Source: Flavobacterium sp.
GTDB taxonomy: Bacteria; Bacteroidota; Bacteroidia; Flavobacteriales; Flavobacteriaceae
Length of the DNA: 64,000 bases
Assembly: GCF_027490375.1 (NCBI RefSeq)
Contig: NZ_JAIXYH010000076.1
Span: forward strand, 1 to 64,000
Reading direction: 5' to 3'
Below are positions 38,437 to 48,686 of this stretch, piece by piece. A model generated the notes under the pieces. The model searched no databases. It was not told the DNA's origin and was given only the letters and a program-made list of their open reading frames with translations. The translations under genes were made by a program, and so were the position numbers. How positions within the stretch are numbered: position 1 is the stretch's first letter; the number at the start of each line of letters is the position of its first letter.

Positions 38437-40002
38437 TTAATAATGAAAATGCTTACTTTCTTCAATAAATGGATTGCGCTTCACGAGTAAATCTGCTTTT
38501 CCAAGCGCTGTAAATACAACCAAAAGGAACAGACCTACAAAGAACATGAGTGCGCCAATCTCAGGAATTCCGATGAACCACTGGTCTCCAACTGCCGATG
38601 GCATTATCATGTTAAAGAAGTCAACGTAGTGACCTAACAAGATTACGATACCTGCCATTACGATAACCCATTTGATGCGTTTGAAATCGGTATTGATTAG
38701 AATCAATAATGGGAAAAGGAAATTCATTACGAGCATTCCGAAGAATGGTAGGTTGTAATCTTCGATTCGTTGAACGAAGTAGGTAACTTCTTCTGGAATG
38801 TTTGCATACCAAATCAACATGAACTGCGAGAACCATAGGTACGTCCAAAATACGCTGATACCAAACATAAATTTCGCTAAATCATGAACGTGGCTGCTAT
38901 TCACGAATTTCAACTCACCAACTGATTGTAGGTAAAGTGTAACTAATGCAATTGTAGTAATTCCACTTACGAAGAAACTAGCGAACACATACCAGCCAAA
39001 AAGTGTACTGAACCAGTGGGGATCGAATGACATAATCCAATCCCAAGCCATAATAGACTCGCTCACGATAAAAAACACTAAGAACCCAGCCGAAAGTTTA
39101 AAATTCTTTTTGTAGAAACTGTCATCAGAAGCAGCATCTTGTGCTAAACAATTCTTTCTAGACAGATAGCGATAGAGATTCCATCCGATCAAGAAAATAG
39201 CCGCGCGAATCAACCAGAATGTCGGATTCAAATATCCTGACTTGGCTTGGATCAATTTGTCATTCTTTACAACTTCTTCATCCATCCATACAAATAAATG
39301 GTTGAAGTGCATAGCAGATAAAACCAATATAACAAAGAAAATAATAGAACCTACTGGTAAATATGCGGTGATTCCTTGCATAACGCGAAACAGCACTGGA
39401 GACCATCCTGCTTGCGCTACTTGTTGAATTGCGTAAAATACAAGGACACCTAATGAGATCAACATCACAAAAATACACGCAACATACAACGCTGCCCATG
39501 GCTTGTTTTTCAATTGGTGGAATTGATGCTCTAAATGTGCTTGGTGAGCTGCGTGATCTTCATGTGCGGCATGAATGTCTTTTTTTGCTGCATTTTCATG
39601 GGCTACTGGAGCAACCGGAGCTACTGCGGTATCTTTTGCTACAATGCTTTCAGAAGACTTCACGTCAGCTGCAGCAACTACTGCAGTATCGACAGATTTT
39701 TTAATAGTATCTTCTTTGTGTGCTACATTTTCGTGTGCAACACCTTCATGTTTAGCTTCCTCAGTATGAGCGGCATCTTTGTGAGCTACCTCTTTTGATG
39801 CTGCGTGAGCATCCCCATGACCTGCAGTATGTGCAGCACCGTGAGCTTCGCCATGACCGCCATGCTCGCTATTTTTTGCAATAATTTCTTGAGCTTGTTC
39901 AATAGTCTTTGGAGCTTGCATAAAGCCCACTGCAATACCTATTCCTCCGAGTATGATCAGGAGAATTGCTGTTATTCTAAGATTGCGTGATATAGTGTAC
40001 AT
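38437..40002 (-). CDS. actF: Alternative Complex III subunit ActF (quinol:cytochrome c oxidoreductase), His/Ala-rich insertion
   Basis: Multi-TM ActF-type protein in act operon order; long His/Ala-rich segment near the N-terminus. Confidence 0.88.
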   Translation of the reverse strand: MYTISRNLRITAILLIILGGIGIAVGFMQAPKTIEQAQEIIAKNSEHGGHGEAHGAAHTAGHGDAHAASKEVAHKDAAHTEEAKHEGVAHENVAHKEDTIKKSVDTAVVAAADVKSSESIVAKDTAVAPVAPVAHENAAKKDIHAAHEDHAAHQAHLEHQFHQLKNKPWAALYVACIFVMLISLGVLVFYAIQQVAQAGWSPVLFRVMQGITAYLPVGSIIFFVILVLSAMHFNHLFVWMDEEVVKNDKLIQAKSGYLNPTFWLIRAAIFLIGWNLYRYLSRKNCLAQDAASDDSFYKKNFKLSAGFLVFFIVSESIMAWDWIMSFDPHWFSTLFGWYVFASFFVSGITTIALVTLYLQSVGELKFVNSSHVHDLAKFMFGISVFWTYLWFSQFMLIWYANIPEEVTYFVQRIEDYNLPFFGMLVMNFLFPLLILINTDFKRIKWVIVMAGIVILLGHYVDFFNMIMPSAVGDQWFIGIPEIGALMFFVGLFLLVVFTALGKADLLVKRNPFIEESKHFHY

Positions 40003-40028
40003 AATCCGTAGTTCAGTAAATTAAGATA

Positions 40029-40574
40029 TTACAGTTCGCTTTTTAATTTCATAACATAGGCAGCCACCATCCAACGCTCTTTAGCATCTAGTTGGTTCGC
40101 GTATGATCCCATTGAATTCAAACCAAACGTCTGAACATGGAAAACACTACCTACAGTGATAACTCTATCTTTATAGCTCGGAATACCCAAAAGCTTTTCT
40201 CTTTTTACAAGGTTTCCTTGTCCGTTTCCTTTTTCGCCGTGACAAATGGCACAATACACGTTGTAAAGTTCCTCAGCTTTTTTCATATCCACCTGCGTAG
40301 AATCTAGAGGTGAAGTCACAACTAATTTAGATGCATCGTAACCTGCAGTCGTATTTGGCAAATCGTAAATTTCTGCACCTCTTTTCAAGGTACCGTTTGG
40401 TGGAAGCTGCGCTTCTTGACCATTTTTAAAAGCACTAGACTCAGAATAAGTTTCGTAGCCAACAGACTCGTACATGTTAGGAAAGTACTGGTAGTTCGGA
40501 CTCTTCTTATCATGACAAGAGGTCAACAAAACAACCAAAGCAAAAATGGAACTAATCTTTAATATATGTTTCAT
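40029..40574 (-). CDS. actE: ActE monoheme cytochrome c lipoprotein
   Basis: CAICHGEKGNGQG, lipobox LLTSC. Confidence 0.9.
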   Translation of the reverse strand: MKHILKISSIFALVVLLTSCHDKKSPNYQYFPNMYESVGYETYSESSAFKNGQEAQLPPNGTLKRGAEIYDLPNTTAGYDASKLVVTSPLDSTQVDMKKAEELYNVYCAICHGEKGNGQGNLVKREKLLGIPSYKDRVITVGSVFHVQTFGLNSMGSYANQLDAKERWMVAAYVMKLKSEL

Positions 40575-40581
40575 GGCTGAA

Positions 40582-41106
40582 TTAGTGCTTTTCTATAACT
40601 TTAACTTCGACAGCTCCAGTAGATTTAAAGAAACTCACGGCTTCTTCTTCTGAACCTTTTAGTTCAACTTCCATAAGGAAATGATCATCGGTAGTTCTAA
40701 CATCTGGATTTTCAGCTTCCTTAAAAGGCCACAATTTACTTCTCATGTAAAATGTTATTACCATTAAGTGCGCAGCGAAAAATACGGTCATCTCAAACAT
40801 AACAGGCACAAAAGCCGGCATATTTTCGATATAACTAAAACTTGGCTTGCCTCCTATGTCCTGTGGCCAATCAACAATCATGATATTTCTCATCATCCAA
40901 GTTGCGAAACTGATCCCACAAACACCGTAAAGGAAAGCGCAGATCGCTAACCGAGTTGGAGCCAATCCCATTGCTTTGTCTAGTCCGTGAACAGGGAAAG
41001 GTGTGTAAACTTCTTCTATATGATGATGCGCCGCACGGGTTGCTTTTACTGCATCCATTAAGACATCGTCGTCGTTATAAATGGCGTGAATAACTTTATT
41101 AGTCAT
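40582..41106 (-). CDS. actD: ActD (DUF3341)
   Basis: HHIEEVYTPFPVHGLDKAMG. Confidence 0.92.
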   Translation of the reverse strand: MTNKVIHAIYNDDDVLMDAVKATRAAHHHIEEVYTPFPVHGLDKAMGLAPTRLAICAFLYGVCGISFATWMMRNIMIVDWPQDIGGKPSFSYIENMPAFVPVMFEMTVFFAAHLMVITFYMRSKLWPFKEAENPDVRTTDDHFLMEVELKGSEEEAVSFFKSTGAVEVKVIEKH

Positions 41107-42502
41107 GGTGTACGTCTTTATTTGCTTCTCTTCTCTTTTTGTAATATTCTCCAGATGACTTCAAAATTGTCTTAACTTCTGCTTGAGCGATAACTGGGAA
41201 AGCACGAGCATACAATAAAAACAACACAAAGAAAAATCCAATTGTACCTATGAAGATTCCAATATCTACAAAAGTCGGAGAGAACATTGTCCAAGCTGAT
41301 GGTAAATAATCTCTGTGTAGCGAAGTAACGATAATTACGAAACGCTCGAACCACATACCGATGTTTACTACAATCGAAATAACGAATGAGAACATGATGC
41401 TCGTTCTTAATTTCTTAAACCACATGAACTGCGGTGAAAACACATTACAAGTCATCATCGACCAGTATGCCCACCAGTAAGGTCCAGTTGCACGATTTAA
41501 AAACGCATATTGCTCAAATTCTACACCTGAATACCAAGCAATAAATAACTCAGTGATGTAAGCAACACCTACAATCGAACCAGTAATCATGATGATAATG
41601 TTCATCAATTCGATATGCTGTATGGTAATGTATGCTTCAAGATTAGATACCTTTCTCATGATGATAAGAAGCGTATTAACCATCGCAAAACCTGAGAATA
41701 CTGCACCAGCAACGAAATACGGTGGGAAAATCGTAGTATGCCATCCTGGAATTACCGAGGTAGCAAAGTCAAATGATACGATTGTGTGTACGGAAAGTAC
41801 AAGTGGAGTAGCTAAACCTGCAAGTACCAAAGACACTTCTTCAAAACGTTGCCAGTCTTTAGCTCTACCTGACCAACCAAATGACAGTATTGAGTAGATT
41901 CTTTTATTGAATGGCGTTACAGCGCGGTCGCGAATCATAGCAAAGTCAGGAAGTAAACCTGTCCACCAGAAAACTAATGAAACGGAGAGATATGTTGAAA
42001 TCGCGAATACGTCCCAAAGAAGCGGCGAATTAAAGTTAACCCATAACGAACCAAATTGGTTTGGAATTGGAAGTACCCAGTATGCTAACCAAGGACGACC
42101 CATGTGAATGATTGGGAACAAACCAGCTTGAACAACTGAGAAGATAGTCATCGCTTCTGCAGATCGGTTGATTGCCATTCTCCATTTCTGACGGAATAAA
42201 AGAAGTACAGCCGAGATAAGTGTTCCTGCATGACCAATACCAACCCACCAAACGAAGTTGGTGATGTCCCAAGCCCAACCAATTGTTTTGTTCAATCCCC
42301 AGGTTCCAATACCTGTAGAAATGGTATAAGTTATACAACCAACTCCCCACAGAAAAGCAGTGAGTGCAATAAGAAAGACAGTCCACCATTGCTTGTTTGC
42401 TTTACCTTCAACAGGCGCAGCAACATCAACAGTCACGTCGTGATAAGATTTATCACCAATTACTAAAGGTTTTCTGATGGGTGCTTCGTAGTGAGACGAC
42501 AT
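41099..42502 (-). CDS. actC: ActC (NrfD-type membrane subunit)
   Basis: NrfD-type multi-TM, WVGIGHAGTLISAVLLLFRQ. Confidence 0.93.
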   Translation of the reverse strand: MSSHYEAPIRKPLVIGDKSYHDVTVDVAAPVEGKANKQWWTVFLIALTAFLWGVGCITYTISTGIGTWGLNKTIGWAWDITNFVWWVGIGHAGTLISAVLLLFRQKWRMAINRSAEAMTIFSVVQAGLFPIIHMGRPWLAYWVLPIPNQFGSLWVNFNSPLLWDVFAISTYLSVSLVFWWTGLLPDFAMIRDRAVTPFNKRIYSILSFGWSGRAKDWQRFEEVSLVLAGLATPLVLSVHTIVSFDFATSVIPGWHTTIFPPYFVAGAVFSGFAMVNTLLIIMRKVSNLEAYITIQHIELMNIIIMITGSIVGVAYITELFIAWYSGVEFEQYAFLNRATGPYWWAYWSMMTCNVFSPQFMWFKKLRTSIMFSFVISIVVNIGMWFERFVIIVTSLHRDYLPSAWTMFSPTFVDIGIFIGTIGFFFVLFLLYARAFPVIAQAEVKTILKSSGEYYKKRREANKDVHHD

Positions 42503-42532
42503 ATTTCCTTTATGATATTACTTAATAGTCAA

Positions 42533-45500
42533 TTAAACGTTTCTAACCTTAACATGATACATCACGTTTGGTTTTGTCCCGACGTGCTCTAACAAATGAT
42601 ACATGCGCTCATCTTTCAACAATGAAGCAACTTCGCTGTCTTTGTTATTTACATCTCCAAACTTCATAGCACCGGAAGAACATGCTGCCGAACAAGCGGT
42701 TTCAAATTCGTCTGCACGAACTTCTCTGCCTGAACGTTTAGCTTCTAAGATAGTAGCTTGAGTCATTTGGATACACATCGAACATTTTTCCATAACTCCA
42801 CGTGAACGAACATTAACGTCTGGATTTAGAACCATTTTTCCTAAATCATCGTTCATGTGGAAATCAAACTCGTCGTTGTTATTATACAAGAACCAGTTGA
42901 ATCTTCTTACTTTATATGGACAGTTGTTGGCGCAATAACGCGTTCCCACACAACGGTTGTAAGCCATGTGGTTTTGTCCTTGACGGCTATGCGATGTTGC
43001 GGCAACCGGACAAACAGTTTCACAAGGCGCATGATTACAGTGCTGACACATTACAGGTTGGAAAGCTACCTGTGGATTCTCCGAAGCAGATTCTAATTCT
43101 AAGAAACCACCTAAGGATCCTTTATCTCCTGTTAATCCGTCAAACCCTTCTTTCTTTTCGTTATCACCCTCGAAAGTCGTTTCACTTGAGTAGTATCTGT
43201 CGATACGCAGCCAATGCATATCGCGGCTCCTTCTCACTTCCGACTTTCCAACAACAGGAACATTATTCTCAGCATGACATGCGATAACGCAAGCGCCACA
43301 ACCTGTACATGCATTTAAGTCGATTGATAAGTTGAAGTGATGCCCAGTAGAACGATCGAAAGAATCCCACAAATCAACTTCAACAGCTTTGACTGGACTG
43401 TGATCTAGAGAAACCATCGGAGCAACGTTCCATTTAGAAGCGTCTTCTGTTCTGAAGATTTCAAGTGTAGTTTCCTTTACAATATCGCCACGACCCATCA
43501 AGGTTTTATGTAACTGAACGCAAGCAAATTCGTGCTCACCGTCAGCTTTAGATATACTTACAGGTACTGTAGATTTAAAATTTTGGTACAACACAAATGC
43601 GTTGCTACCCACTTGCATCTCCTCTTTTAATCCTTCTTTCTTACCATAACCGAAAGAAAGACCAATTGTACCTGGAGCTTGACCTGGCTGAATGATTACT
43701 GGAACTTTCTCCAATTTCGCAGATCCTACAGTTAAGTTAACATAGGAACCGTTCAAACCTCCGTTTGCAACATTTAAATTCACCAAACCTAACTTATCAG
43801 CGTCGGCTTTTGAAACAGTTACGTAGTTATCCCAAGACACTCTAGTAATTGGATCTGGGAACTCTTGTAACCACGGGTTATTGGCATGTTGACCATCGCC
43901 CATCCCTACTTTAGAATATAAATTCAATTCGTAAGGACCTTCGCTTTTCGCAGCAGATAAAACAGTAACAGCATCTCCAACAGCAACACCTGTTGACTGA
44001 CCTATTGCATACGTTCCGTTTACACCATCGTGTAGAACTTTACCCCAGCTTAATCCACCAGAAACTACCGGGAAATTAGCTTTAAGATAATCGTAATATG
44101 AAAGATTTTTGCGACCTGTTAAAGCCAATAAAACATCTTCAAACTGTTTGTTAGCAGAAAAAAGTGGACGAATAGTAGGCTGTGCTAAAGCATAGCTTCC
44201 CTTCAACAATGAGTAATCACCCCAAGATTCTAGGTAGTGGTTTGAACCAATGACAATTGAAGAAGCAACAGCAGTTTCATCAGAACGTAAACCTATGAAT
44301 ACTGAAGTTGGAACTTTCTTCATTGCAGCTTCGAAGCCGTATGATTTTGGTAAAGAATAAACCGGGTTTACGTGTGATGTAATCAATACACCCACATTTC
44401 CAGCATTCATTTCTTGTAATACTTGTGCTATTGCAGCATTTGAGCCTTGGCGAACTAATCTAGTTCCCGCAGTAGTGTAAGCTTCAGAAGTAAGCGCAGC
44501 ATTTATAGCTAATGCTAATAATTGTGCATTTTTATCGTCGATTCCACACAATAAAACACCTTTGGAACCAGCTGCTTTTAATTGTTGAGCTGCTTTTGAC
44601 ACAGCGTCTTTGTGTTTTGCATCAACGTTACCACTCACTCCTGTTCCAGTAACTACACCGTAAACAGTTAAAAGTGCTTGAATTTGCTGGTAATTTGACA
44701 TTGGTACACGCTTGTCGGCAGATGCGCCAGATAAAGTCATGTTCGCTTCAAACTGGAAATGCTTTGACATTTTTCCATTTTTCGGAACACGTTTCGATGT
44801 GTATCCTTTTTCGTAACCTCCACCTTGCCAATCGCCAAGGAAATCGGCACCAATTCCCACAACTACATCTGCTTTCGACAAATCGTAATCAACCAAACCT
44901 CTTGTTCCGAAGGCTTGCTGATAGGCGTCTAGAGCTGCCGAAGAAGAAACAGCATCGTACATTACGTGTTTTGCTGTTGGGTTTGCAGCGATAAATTCTG
45001 CAATTAGTTTAAAAGTTGTCGGACTAGCGATTGTCGGAGTCAACAAAACAACCTGTTTTCCAGCGGTCTTTGCATCAGCTAAGGCTTTCGAAATGGCATT
45101 ACTAACCGTATCGAAATCGGCAGTTTTACCTTTGATCGTAGGTTGTTTGATTCTGTAATTATCGTAAAGACCTAAAATCGAAGCATGAACACGTGCATTT
45201 GCCGAGAAAGTAGCACCTGCCGTTTTATTGTTTTCGATTTTAATTGGTCGGCCTTCTCTCGTTTTCACCAAAACGTTGGCAAAATCGTAACCATCGAAAA
45301 CAGTTGTAGCGTAATAATCTGCTACACCTGGAATCACTGATTCTGGTTGCACAACATAAGGAATCGATTTGTGAACCGGACCTTCGCAAGCTGCCAATGT
45401 TGCCGCTGCAGTAGAGAAACCTACGAACTTTAGAAAATCTCGTCTAGAGGTTCCGGTAGCATTTAGTTTATCTGCATTTCCTAAAAACGAATCTGTTGGA

Positions 45501-45598
45501 ATTTCTTCTACAAACTCATTGCTTCTCAATGCGTCAACAATAGAACTATTTTCATTTAGCTCTTCAACACTTTTCCAGTATTTTTTATTTGATGACAT
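42533..45598 (-). CDS. actB: ActB, TAT-variant-translocated molybdopterin oxidoreductase/Fe-S protein
   Basis: TSRRDFLKF TAT motif; CTGCGACVIACHAENNVP, CQHCNHAPCETVCPV, CVGTRYCANNCPYKVRRFNW ferredoxin motifs. Confidence 0.95.
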   Translation of the reverse strand: MSSNKKYWKSVEELNENSSIVDALRSNEFVEEIPTDSFLGNADKLNATGTSRRDFLKFVGFSTAAATLAACEGPVHKSIPYVVQPESVIPGVADYYATTVFDGYDFANVLVKTREGRPIKIENNKTAGATFSANARVHASILGLYDNYRIKQPTIKGKTADFDTVSNAISKALADAKTAGKQVVLLTPTIASPTTFKLIAEFIAANPTAKHVMYDAVSSSAALDAYQQAFGTRGLVDYDLSKADVVVGIGADFLGDWQGGGYEKGYTSKRVPKNGKMSKHFQFEANMTLSGASADKRVPMSNYQQIQALLTVYGVVTGTGVSGNVDAKHKDAVSKAAQQLKAAGSKGVLLCGIDDKNAQLLALAINAALTSEAYTTAGTRLVRQGSNAAIAQVLQEMNAGNVGVLITSHVNPVYSLPKSYGFEAAMKKVPTSVFIGLRSDETAVASSIVIGSNHYLESWGDYSLLKGSYALAQPTIRPLFSANKQFEDVLLALTGRKNLSYYDYLKANFPVVSGGLSWGKVLHDGVNGTYAIGQSTGVAVGDAVTVLSAAKSEGPYELNLYSKVGMGDGQHANNPWLQEFPDPITRVSWDNYVTVSKADADKLGLVNLNVANGGLNGSYVNLTVGSAKLEKVPVIIQPGQAPGTIGLSFGYGKKEGLKEEMQVGSNAFVLYQNFKSTVPVSISKADGEHEFACVQLHKTLMGRGDIVKETTLEIFRTEDASKWNVAPMVSLDHSPVKAVEVDLWDSFDRSTGHHFNLSIDLNACTGCGACVIACHAENNVPVVGKSEVRRSRDMHWLRIDRYYSSETTFEGDNEKKEGFDGLTGDKGSLGGFLELESASENPQVAFQPVMCQHCNHAPCETVCPVAATSHSRQGQNHMAYNRCVGTRYCANNCPYKVRRFNWFLYNNNDEFDFHMNDDLGKMVLNPDVNVRSRGVMEKCSMCIQMTQATILEAKRSGREVRADEFETACSAACSSGAMKFGDVNNKDSEVASLLKDERMYHLLEHVGTKPNVMYHVKVRNV

Positions 45599-45648
45599 TC
45601 TTTTCGATGTTAGGCTAGAAACTTTATTATTTTACTCTGTGTATAGGA

Positions 45649-47001
45649 CTAGTAGTGACACTTACCGCACTCTAATCCACCCATTTGTGCAGCAGTTAAT
45701 TTTGCTACTCCGTACTTTTTAGACAACTCTTTGTGTATTTTGTCGTAATACGCGTTTCCTTCCGTTTTTACTTCTGTTTCGCGGTGGCAATTAATACACC
45801 ATCCCATTGTAAGCGGAGCAAACTGTTTTTGTATTTCGTACGTTTCAACTGGACCGTGACATTTCTGACATTCGATGCCCGCTACGGTTACGTGTTGAGA
45901 GTGATTGAAGTATGCGAAGTCGGGAAGATTATGGATACGTACCCACTTAACTGGTTTCGTTTTTCCAGTATATTTCTGATTGGTTTTATCCCAACCTACT
46001 GCATCATATAATTTTTGAATTTCAGCAGTGTAGAACTCTTTTGAATATTCTGTATATGTTGAGTCTTTATCACCAACGAATTCAGCGATGTTTTTGTGAC
46101 AGTTCATACACACATTTAGTGACGGTATACCCGCATGTTTCGAAACTCGAGCCGATGAGTGACAGTATTTACAATCGATACCGTTGTCACCAGCATGAAT
46201 TTTGTGAGAGTAGTGTATTGGTTGAATGGGCGCATAATCTTGATCAACACCTATTTGCATAAAATACCCATAAACGAAGTAAGCACTCGACAGCAACAAG
46301 AAAATAGCTGTAACTAATACCAAGAACTGATTTTGAGCATACGCTTTCCAAATTGGCGTACCCGCTTCTTTTGGCTCAGGAAGTGTTCCGTTTTTCTTAG
46401 CAATCTGCGTAAGTACCGAATTAACTTTAACGAGCATGAAAATCAATATCGCTAAAACTAAAATGAGCGCTCCTAGTATGATTGCATTTGTGCTTCCATC
46501 TTCCGCCGCAGGACCGCCAGGAACTGCACCAGCAACAGTTGTAGTTGGAGCTTCAATTGGCTGGGAAGTATACGCCAAGATGTTATCAATATCGGCATTT
46601 GTTAACTGCGGGAAAGCAGTCATTACCGATTTGTTGTATTCGTTAAAGATTTTTACAGCGTATGCATCGCCAGATTTAATTACCTCAGAACTGTTTTTGA
46701 TCCACTTGTAAAGAAATTCTTTGTCAAGACGCTCAGCCACACCGCGAAGTGCAGGTCCAGTCATCTTGGCATCTAATTTGTGACAAGCAGCACAATTGGC
46801 GTTAAATAAAGCCTTGCCTGCAACAGGATCACCAGCACCAGCAGGAGCAGCAGCTGCAGCGGGAGCAGCAGCGGCCGGCGCAGCAGCAGGAGCAGCTGCC
46901 GCAGGAGCCTGAGCCTGTGTCGCAAATTGCGCCACGACCAATAGTAATAAAGTAAATAATGATGTTTTTGAAATCAGAGGACTAATACCCGGTAGTTTCA
47001 T
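45649..47001 (-). CDS. actA: ActA multiheme cytochrome c with N-terminal Ala/Pro linker and cytochrome c domain
   Basis: Six CxxCH motifs (CAACH, CKYCH, CMNCH, CQKCH, CINCH, CGKCH). Confidence 0.92.
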   Translation of the reverse strand: MKLPGISPLISKTSLFTLLLLVVAQFATQAQAPAAAAPAAAPAAAAPAAAAAPAGAGDPVAGKALFNANCAACHKLDAKMTGPALRGVAERLDKEFLYKWIKNSSEVIKSGDAYAVKIFNEYNKSVMTAFPQLTNADIDNILAYTSQPIEAPTTTVAGAVPGGPAAEDGSTNAIILGALILVLAILIFMLVKVNSVLTQIAKKNGTLPEPKEAGTPIWKAYAQNQFLVLVTAIFLLLSSAYFVYGYFMQIGVDQDYAPIQPIHYSHKIHAGDNGIDCKYCHSSARVSKHAGIPSLNVCMNCHKNIAEFVGDKDSTYTEYSKEFYTAEIQKLYDAVGWDKTNQKYTGKTKPVKWVRIHNLPDFAYFNHSQHVTVAGIECQKCHGPVETYEIQKQFAPLTMGWCINCHRETEVKTEGNAYYDKIHKELSKKYGVAKLTAAQMGGLECGKCHY

Positions 47002-47204
47002 ATCAGAGTTGATTATCGTCTTTTGCGTATAATTATTGAGAATTCACCAAAACACAGCGCTCCCTCAAAAATTTGAGCAAAAATACGACGAAACACCAAT
47101 TTGAAAAACCTTAAAATTATGATAATTTATAATTTATAACGACTCTAAATAACGACTATTTTCAAGTTAAATTTAATTTTTACATTTGTTTAAACTCATT
47201 ATCG

Positions 47205-47579
47205 ATGCAAGTAAAGACGTTTCAGATTACACTCATCGCGCTAACATTCGCATGCTGTTTTAGTTACGGACAAAATCAAAGTTCTTCCACCGAAGAGAGT
47301 GTGAACAAAATTCTAAAAGAGAGACAGAAAATAGCTAGTGTTATTAACTTTTCTGACACCTATCGCATTCAAATTTATACGGGCACAAGCGAGGAATTGA
47401 AGAAAAAAATGTCGGAATTTAAGAAGCAATTCCCCGATTTAGATGCCGTAGTGTCGTTCAGCGCACCTTTATATAAACTTTGGGTTGGGAATTTTCGAAC
47501 ACGCATAGAAGCAGAACGACAACTTCTCGCACTTAAAAAGAGCTACAAACAAGCTTTGGTTATTAAACCTAAAAAGTAG
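47205..47579 (+). CDS. SPOR domain-containing protein
   Basis: YRIQIYTGTSEELKKKMSEFKKQFP...YKLWVGNFRTRIEAERQLLALKK. Confidence 0.85.
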   Translation: MQVKTFQITLIALTFACCFSYGQNQSSSTEESVNKILKERQKIASVINFSDTYRIQIYTGTSEELKKKMSEFKKQFPDLDAVVSFSAPLYKLWVGNFRTRIEAERQLLALKKSYKQALVIKPKK

Positions 47580-47588
47580 CACATTGCC

Positions 47589-48587
47589 TTAAAGCGACTT
47601 CCGCACTATTAGTCGGCTTGGATTCTCAATTTTGACCTGCTCTTGGTCCCATACCATCTCTGCCAAACGTTTTCCCATGGCAGCAAAATCGGTGGAAATA
47701 GTGGTAACTCCATTGGCAACTACCCGCTTTAAAGCCGTGTCGTTATAAGAAATCAGCCCGACATCCTCTCCTATTTGGAAGCCTTTCTCCAAACAGCTTT
47801 CAATGATAAACACCAAATCTTCGTCGTTAGGCACCACGTAAACGCAGCGTACTTCTAAACGAAACTGCGTTATGTCTGTCACTATTTCATAAGAAAAGTC
47901 GTTTTCTTCACAAAAACGCTTAAATCCCCGCACCATACCAATCGGTTCTTTATAACTAGTGAAAATCAATTTTATTTTCTGATATTTCATAAGTGCTCCT
48001 TTTGCTTCCGATAGAGAATTATACATGGCAGCTGAAAAATTTTGATAGATCGACGGATAGCCTTCTAACGAATCGCGAATCTGATCCAAGATAAAAACGT
48101 CGGAGACTGGCAGCGTCGCTATTACATCTTCAATATCCGTTAAATTCGAGGGCATCAAGATATACTTCGCATAATTTCCCTTCGCATCGCGAATTAACTT
48201 CCGAAACATATTTGCATTGAAATGATGAAAAAAGAAATCTATTTGAGCCTTTTCTCCTAAAGAAGAAATAAATGCTTGAAAAAGCTGCTCCTTAAACGCA
48301 TTGAGTTCATCAAACAAAAGAAAATAACGGAGTCCTTGCTGGAAATCAACTGTCTTCACAAAATAGCCTTTACCCATTATGGCATAGATAATTCCGCGCC
48401 GCTTCAGTTCATCGAACGCTTGAAATACTGTATCGCGCGAAATTCTATTCTCCAAACAAACCTTATTTACCGAAGGCAAACGATCGTCTTTAAACAAGCG
48501 CTTACTTAAAATCGCCATTTCTACCTGAGAAACAATCTGTTTATACGCCGGCACGACCGACTCCTTATCTACTTGTATGATCCGCAT
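47589..48587 (-). CDS. GntR-family regulator with LacI/periplasmic-binding-like effector domain
   Basis: N-terminal wHTH YKQIVSQVEMAILSKRLFKDDRLPSVNKV; C-terminal sugar-binding-like domain; divergent to galactose genes. Confidence 0.88.
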   Translation of the reverse strand: MRIIQVDKESVVPAYKQIVSQVEMAILSKRLFKDDRLPSVNKVCLENRISRDTVFQAFDELKRRGIIYAIMGKGYFVKTVDFQQGLRYFLLFDELNAFKEQLFQAFISSLGEKAQIDFFFHHFNANMFRKLIRDAKGNYAKYILMPSNLTDIEDVIATLPVSDVFILDQIRDSLEGYPSIYQNFSAAMYNSLSEAKGALMKYQKIKLIFTSYKEPIGMVRGFKRFCEENDFSYEIVTDITQFRLEVRCVYVVPNDEDLVFIIESCLEKGFQIGEDVGLISYNDTALKRVVANGVTTISTDFAAMGKRLAEMVWDQEQVKIENPSRLIVRKSL

Positions 48588-48593
48588 AATTCA

Positions 48594-48626
48594 AAAACCG
48601 GTAGCGTTTTTATGCAAAACCGGTAG
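48594..48626. promoter_or_regulatory. candidate GntR operator: direct repeat AAAACCGGTAG spaced 22 bp
   Basis: AAAACCGGTAG at 48594-48604 and 48616-48626 in the divergent gap. Confidence 0.5.
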
Positions 48627-48656
48627 GTACTGGTCTGCAATTTAGCAAAATGTGTC

Positions 48657-48664
48657 TATTTTTG
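48657..48664 (+). promoter_or_regulatory. candidate -7 box (TATTTTTG) for the galactose operon
   Basis: TAnnTTTG match just upstream of galM. Confidence 0.4.
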
Positions 48665-48686
48665 AAAATAGTTGAAAAAAACAGCC

